A DNA stretch of 64,000 nt from Liolophura sinensis (lineage: Eukaryota > Mollusca > Polyplacophora > Chitonida > Chitonidae), in assembly GCF_032854445.1 (NCBI RefSeq), contig NC_088295.1, forward strand, positions 35,868,510 through 35,932,509, written 5' to 3'. The first letter of the stretch is position 1. Each line of letters starts with the position of its first letter. The notes below the pieces were generated by a model. It ran no database searches. It was not told the DNA's origin and worked only from the letters and a program-made list of their open reading frames with translations. Shown piece by piece: positions 58,485-64,000 of the stretch. A program made the position numbers and the translations under genes.

Positions 58485-61085
58485 GCAATGTACACCCCTA
58501 TTCGTCTTGAATATTATTTACTAGTATTGAAAGTTTTGTTCCCCATCTGATTAAGGTGGGGTTCTGACAGTTCCACCTTCTTCATGTGTGACCAAGACTA
58601 GAGTGCAAATCATCTGTACTAGAACCATTTTCTAAGGTAATATGTATACGGACCCAAATCCGTCCACCCTACATATGTGTGATGTAAACTGGCAAATGCA
58701 TGACAACAGGACCAAATGTAATACGATAAGAGTCGACAAAAATGTGAACAACCATCTGCACTGTATAATACATATACAACTACTCACTGTGGCTATACCT
58801 ATAAGAAGATATAACAAATCAAGGGAAGGATCGGTTTCTATTGTATTAACATGATGTCTGGGTCGGTTATATCTGTGGTATACATATGATAGCTCGCACC
58901 GATCGATTTGTGCCAAGAGTTTGGACAAAGCTGAGCAGCTATACGCTGTTCTGCAAGGCATGCAGTATATTATGTGAGTGGTAGAGGTATACTTTGTACG
59001 TTCATCACACAGACTGTGGTGCTTCATGAATGACACACCTTGTATGAACAACCTCCCTTCTACTACTATATGGGAGACGACAATCGCGAAAATTTAAAGG
59101 AACATTCTTCTTATATGATTTGGATAACTTATGAATTCGCTTCACCTATATGAACGATGCGGCGACAGTGCTTTACCACAACAGTCTGTTTTGTGAATAT
59201 CAGCGACACGTGGCTTGTGGGCAACCTTATACCCTCTACCACTAGAAGAACAATTATGAAAATGTAATGAAACCTTGTGCAATAAGATCCTCGCTCGGCT
59301 CTCATTTCCGTGTATTAAGTACAGACTTATGACTGTGCATTTCTCAGATTCGCTCGGATTCATTGTGACGCTTGGAAGTTTTTCATTACCCCACATGCAA
59401 TGGGGTATACATACAGTGTGCTGTTTCAACTGTCTTGTACACCATCCACTCTTGAGGCTCAGATGGAGGATTGTGACGTTTTACAGCCAAGGCTTACTTG
59501 AACAACAATTCACACCCATGCTTGACAGTGCACGTAATTTTACAATCTTTACCAGAAACAGACATAACCTGCTCTCTATACAAGTATCAAGGAGCTTTGG
59601 TTGGTCAAATTCGTCCTTTACTTTTTGAAATATTTCACATTTTAGTACATGAGAATAAATTGCGAAATGCACCAGTGGAGTGCTGAGACATACAGCAGGT
59701 ATGTTCAATTAAGCCTCTGTCAGCTTTACCGTTTTAGCTGGCCTTGCATCCTGGACAAGTAAACTGTTAGACAACCTTTAAACCTTACAATAAATTTTAA
59801 TTAACATTCACTGAGATGCATGATTCATTTATGTATATTTATATACAACAAATGCAGCACTACAGGTCTGTGATACATGTATATATATACGCGGCTATAC
59901 CTATACGTCACTTTGTACACTAAATGGTGACCCATATGAACCCGTTATTCACTATACCGTCCATATACTGTTTTGTATTTATATGCCGTCCATCCACTGT
60001 ATTTTATTACGCCCACTTGACAAGCCGATCGCCTTAACTTGTCTGGTTTAAAGTAAAATATAGATGACTCATATATAATGTGTCGTTAAACTTTTATGTC
60101 AATTTGTAGGTCAGGCTGTTATGTGTTGGAAGTCCATCCACGTTCCTAAACTTATAGAGTTTCCCGAGATATATTACTGAAAGACTACATGTATCACTAG
60201 GTTTGGTGTTGTATGCATATAGTATGTGCTAAAATTACATTTTTGTAGAAACATATAAAATCAAGAAACCAAGGATTGACGCCATATATGTAGTCTATAT
60301 GTGTTTGAGTCTGTAAATGACGTGTATGTGTATCTATTTTCATGTATCCAGACTTATTAGTTCTTATTGATATGTCATTGATAGCTTAGGCTAAGCACTG
60401 TTCCTGTGTTTCGGTTTGACGTAAATGGGGTAAACTGTATTGCCGAATGAGTATAATTTTAATAAGCAGTTGACTCATGCATGATAGGGTGCATGCATAT
60501 ATAAGAAGACGTAACATTGGGTACACAGGAAAACGTCCTGATCGGCGTATAATAAGGGAATTTGTCATGAATACAGAAAGGTGTCCGTGACAGTACAAGG
60601 TCAGTGAATTCAGTAGAGGGCGTGTCCTTGTTAGATTGAGGCGTTGTCCCGTTATATAGGCCTTTATGGCTGTGGCCTGTGAATTCTGCGTAACATGAAG
60701 AAACTTGCACGTCCCGCCTTATACCATTAATGTGACGGCCCGATTCAAATCACACACCCCCCAGCCGTTTTTAGTGACGATTGTTCGCATTGACAGCGCT
60801 GTAAATCGATGGGCACTTGCTTGTAAATATATATAGTGGCGCGGAGTTGTCGCGTAGAAGAGTCCATATTTTCAAAAAAGCCAAAAATATCTGTTGTAAG
60901 GACTTTACAGTAGCGTGAATCCCAGAGAAGAAGCTAACGGCACCCCAACACTGTTCATTCACACACGCTATCGTTCTGCGCCTAATACACCTACATCGCC
61001 GTTTGCATCTCCATTTTACTCATATAGTTAACATGTATGTATAGCATTATACCGTCACGGTAAACGGCATAAATGGATAAATGAA

Positions 61086-61285
61086 NNNNNNNNNNNNNNN
61101 NNNNNNNNNNNNNNNNNNNNNNNNNNNNNNNNNNNNNNNNNNNNNNNNNNNNNNNNNNNNNNNNNNNNNNNNNNNNNNNNNNNNNNNNNNNNNNNNNNNN
61201 NNNNNNNNNNNNNNNNNNNNNNNNNNNNNNNNNNNNNNNNNNNNNNNNNNNNNNNNNNNNNNNNNNNNNNNNNNNNNNNNNNNNN
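61086..61285. other. Assembly gap (200 N)
   Basis: Exactly 200 unknown bases, a conventional scaffold gap size. The real length is unknown, so distances between gene Y and the LDAF1-like exon are approximate. Confidence 1.
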
Positions 61286-61375
61286 TGATACAGAGCTATG
61301 CTTAGGCCTAATTCTTGACGTTGTACGTAATCTGCGTGCTGAAAAGTGAAACTGAAACCAAATCCCATTCAGTCT

Positions 61376-61647
61376 ATATTTATTTATTTCATTTATTTGA
61401 TTGGTGTTTTACGCTGTACACGAGAATGTTTCACTTATACGACGGCGGTCAGAATTATGGTGGGAGGAAACCGCGCAGAGCCCGGAGGAAACCAATGACT
61501 ATCCGCAGGTTGCTGCAGACCGTCCACGTACTGCCGGAGAGGAAGCCAGCATTAGCTTAACGTGAACTCACAGCGACTGCATTGGTGAGAGGTTCCTGTG
61601 TCATTTCGCTGCGCTAACGCGCTAAAACTGAGCCACGGAGGCCCCCT
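61376..61647 (-). mobile_element. Full-length tRNA-derived SINE, family 1
   Basis: Reverse-strand copy from TTTGATTGGTGTTTTACGCT to GAGCCACGGAGGCCCC. A 9-bp repeat ATTCAGTCT occurs on both sides (61367-61375 and 61648-61656) and looks like a target-site duplication. Starts 90 bp right of the N gap. Confidence 0.92.
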
Positions 61648-62454
61648 ATTCAGTCTGTAACAAACCAATGTAAGCTGTCTTGATGCTTTATTTCCTACGA
61701 AAACTTATCGAATAAGTAGTTGTTTTAGTATGTTACGGTTAAAAACGTTGCTGTAAATGCGACTATGCGGGTATAATATTCCACCGCCATGGTGTATCGA
61801 ACATGATTGAACAAAGAACGAATCACACATATACGCTGGTATCTTGCCGTGTGCAATACGTGAAGACGATAAGCAGAGGTAAAACTCGGGTTAAATTGTA
61901 ATTCTTCGGGTTACTTAGTCATTGTCTGTTATCTTATGTCGATCCGTCTAGGTTTCAGGGTGTGTGTGAGACTGAACAATTTTTATTTTTTGTTTTTATT
62001 CTCATTTTATTCAAATTATTGCCAGTTTAGCAACACCTAAAGTACGATATTTGGGCACTTGATAACTCCACCTTATCCCGGCACAGTAATATGGACCAAC
62101 AGTTGTAAAGCTCAGGTAGTCGATGTTGTTTTGTCCTAAAACTCCCTTTTCATTGTTCATGTGAAAAACAGATTATTCATGAACTCACGTCATATCCTCT
62201 ACCATGTGACATGAGCCAGGTGACATCTAAACTGTATAACTCTAACGTCTATACCTTGGAGGTAAAATAGAATATTCTACATGTACTTCCATGTCTGTGC
62301 ATAAATACCACTACCAGTAGCAGTAGTTCAATTAAATTAAACGTTGAGGTCTATTTTCAACAATTCTCGAATTTAATTGAACTACCAGTGGCAGTAAACT
62401 AATTATGGACCTATGTTTACGTCTATAAACATGTCTTCTCACAAGTCTAGCTCA

Positions 62455-62624
62455 TCCTAGCATCCGCTCCAGCCATACGTGGAAGGTCTGCCAGCATTCT
62501 GCGGATGGTCGTTTGTATTCCCTGGGCTTTGCCCACTGTCCTCTTACCATAATGCTTGCTGCCGTCGTATAAGTGAAATATTCTTAAATACGGCGTAAAA
62601 CACCAATCAAATAAATGAATCAAA
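62455..62624 (+). mobile_element. 3' part of SINE family 1
   Basis: CATCCGCTCCAGCCATACGT, GCGGATGGTCGTTTGTATTC, and AATACGGCGTAAAACACCAA with an AAATAAAT tail. Left of the LDAF1-like exon. Confidence 0.85.
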
Positions 62625-63349
62625 TGAATACTTGAGATCAAAGTCTAGTACTATTCAGTATTGTTGTCATTCTGACTTTACACACACTGGGGAAGGTGCT
62701 TGCCTTTTAATCTGTAGTATATGAGGTGGTAATTCAGTGAGCTAAATGATCTCCCTCCTTATTTAACATTCTAACATTTACCATGTGGTTCGACCGAATG
62801 AATGTATGAAGGTAGTACATTTAATGTTGTAAAATTAATGACTCAGGAGTGTTCAAAACCAGCTATTGATAATCCTATACAATATGTTACATCATTCCTG
62901 TTTGAAATCTCCACAACAACACCATGCAACCATGATATCACCCCAAACACCATAAATCTGGTACTGGGTAGAGCCAAATAGCAAAGGTATCAATCCCAGT
63001 CAGCCTTTTGGCAGAGTGAACTGCTACAGTTTAAAGCAGATGAAATCCAAGCCCAAATCCTAATTGCATAATTTATTGGGTGGTCATTATTACTTTATAA
63101 TAAATTTATCTGTACTCTGAGTATGCTCTGGGATCTGTGTGTAATAAAAGTTCTGACCAGACTGGGGTATATATATATTTATCCTAGAGCATATTCACTG
63201 GTTCCCAAAGGATAAATGGTTAATCCTCAAGTGCCTGTGCTTTATCTTAATGTTATTTCTACATATTGAGTGACCTCTTGGATCTTTCATAATCATTTTA
63301 ATTACTATATAACATCCTTTTGAAAATTTTGTCTTATTTTCTTTCTAAG

Positions 63350-63612
63350 AAATTCAATCGGGTGCATCAGAATGAATGGAGAAGGACCTGAGGCCGGGAT
63401 TGAGCATGTTGTTGGACTCCTGAGAGGAGGATGGGAATATCTGGCCATGGATAGGAAAATACAAACCTCAAAACAGTTTGCCATGGATCACCCAGTCGCC
63501 ACTCTCTTTATACTTGTTACCGTGGCAATGTGCTGTATTCCTATTTTCTGCTTCATGGCCTTTGTCTTTGGAAGTATCGTTCTGACATTTGCTGGCTTTG
63601 TTTTCCTGGAAA
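63350..63612 (+). CDS. LDAF1: LDAF1/promethin (TMEM159)-like protein, first coding exon
   Basis: LDAF1 is a small ER/lipid-droplet membrane protein that works with seipin at sites of droplet formation. The exon has an acceptor (CTTTCTAAG) at 63349, Met at 63372 and donor GTAAGT after 63612 (phase 1), so 80 residues are coded here. The segment KQFAMDHPVATLFILVTVAM then CCIPIFCFMAFVFG resembles the human MKSPVGQYLDSHPFLAFTLL and following hydrophobic hairpin, ending FVFLE where human has VIILE. The rest of the hairpin should lie beyond the right edge. Similarity is mostly in a hydrophobic region, so the call is moderate. Confidence 0.6.
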
Positions 63613-64000
63613 GTAAGTCAGGGATATTTTGTTTTTACCTCCTATACCTCTGAAGTAAAAAATAATGTAAACATCAGTAGCAAGAGCATTAAAACCTGTC
63701 TGAAAATACCTATACTTATTAGTATTTTTTCTTAGAGTTTTTGGAGTTAAATGTTTTGGTTGTTATTGTATGGTGGACTTTATCGATCATATTGATAATG
63801 TATTTCATCAGTGACATCACACGACATTTTCTAGACCTTATGTTCTGTTCTCAATGAAATTCTTCTGAACTGTACTCATGCAATGTCTATGTGAAAAAAG
63901 CAAATCTGACCTTAAAAACCTGTTTCAGAGCCAGAAAAAACATTGCTGTGATGTCCATGATGACATACATTATCAAAATGATCCATAAAGCCCATCATAC

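Larger units (their letters stand above)
58485..63349. other. Region between gene Y and the LDAF1-like exon
   Basis: 3' UTR of gene Y, the N gap, two SINEs and a hairpin of AGTTCAATTAAATT with AATTTAATTGAACT (about 62325-62390). The open frame at 59275-59628 has no recognisable family or exon borders. Confidence 0.55.

Noticed and set aside
59275-59628. 117-codon frame downstream of gene Y
   Set aside because: No known family, and it lies in probable 3' UTR or intergenic DNA.
63923-64000. Second exon of the LDAF1-like gene after CTGTTTCAG at 63931
   Set aside because: In the required phase it reads only KPEKTLL and then a stop, unlike the hydrophobic hairpin expected.

Overview
The window is eukaryotic nuclear DNA from an invertebrate animal. 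A mollusc or close lophotrochozoan is most likely. Genes have many introns with GT..AG borders, the DNA is AT-rich, and a tRNA-derived SINE of the kind common in mollusc genomes (3' end GGCGTAAAACACCAATCAAA plus TAAA repeats) occurs about fifteen times. No bacterial, viral or CRISPR features were seen. All gene models below were joined by hand from splice sites, exon phase and remembered family sequences; no search was run. A 200-base run of N (61086-61285) is an assembly gap.

Left part (1-22.1 kb): three conserved genes. (1) The 5' half of MTTP, the microsomal triglyceride transfer protein large subunit, on the minus strand: six exons, running off the left edge. (2) A complete TRMT10A-type tRNA m1G9 methyltransferase on the plus strand: seven exons, 308 aa. 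It is head-to-head with MTTP, with 826 bp between the two start codons. (3) A TBATA/C4orf17 (SPATIAL family) gene on the minus strand: seven exons, 422 aa. As I recall the human map, MTTP, TRMT10A and C4orf17 are also neighbours at 4q23 in the same order and relative orientations, so this looks like a very old microsynteny block.

Middle (22.1-32.4 kb): no convincing gene. It holds SINEs, 38-bp and 42-bp minisatellites, a pair of 267-bp direct repeats and TA tracts.

Right part (32.4-58.5 kb): two divergently transcribed paralogues of the UPF0489 (C5orf22) family. Gene X (minus, 519 aa) and gene Y (plus, 757 aa) share the same four-exon layout and intron phases 1-0-0. Unlike C5orf22 as I remember it, both begin with a membrane anchor and have cysteine-rich, sequon-bearing C-terminal parts, as expected of type II proteins of the secretory pathway. 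Y also has a basic N-terminal region built from 37-residue repeats, and it has lost one acidic residue of the family's D-x-H-x-D motif. Their introns are full of minisatellites and short inverted-repeat elements, some within 50 bp of splice sites. The same inverted-repeat element lies in intron 1 of both genes, in the same orientation relative to transcription.

Right edge (63.3-63.6 kb): one exon of an LDAF1/promethin (TMEM159)-like lipid-droplet protein, plus strand. MTTP and LDAF1 both concern neutral lipid, but they are 58 kb apart and I draw no functional link.
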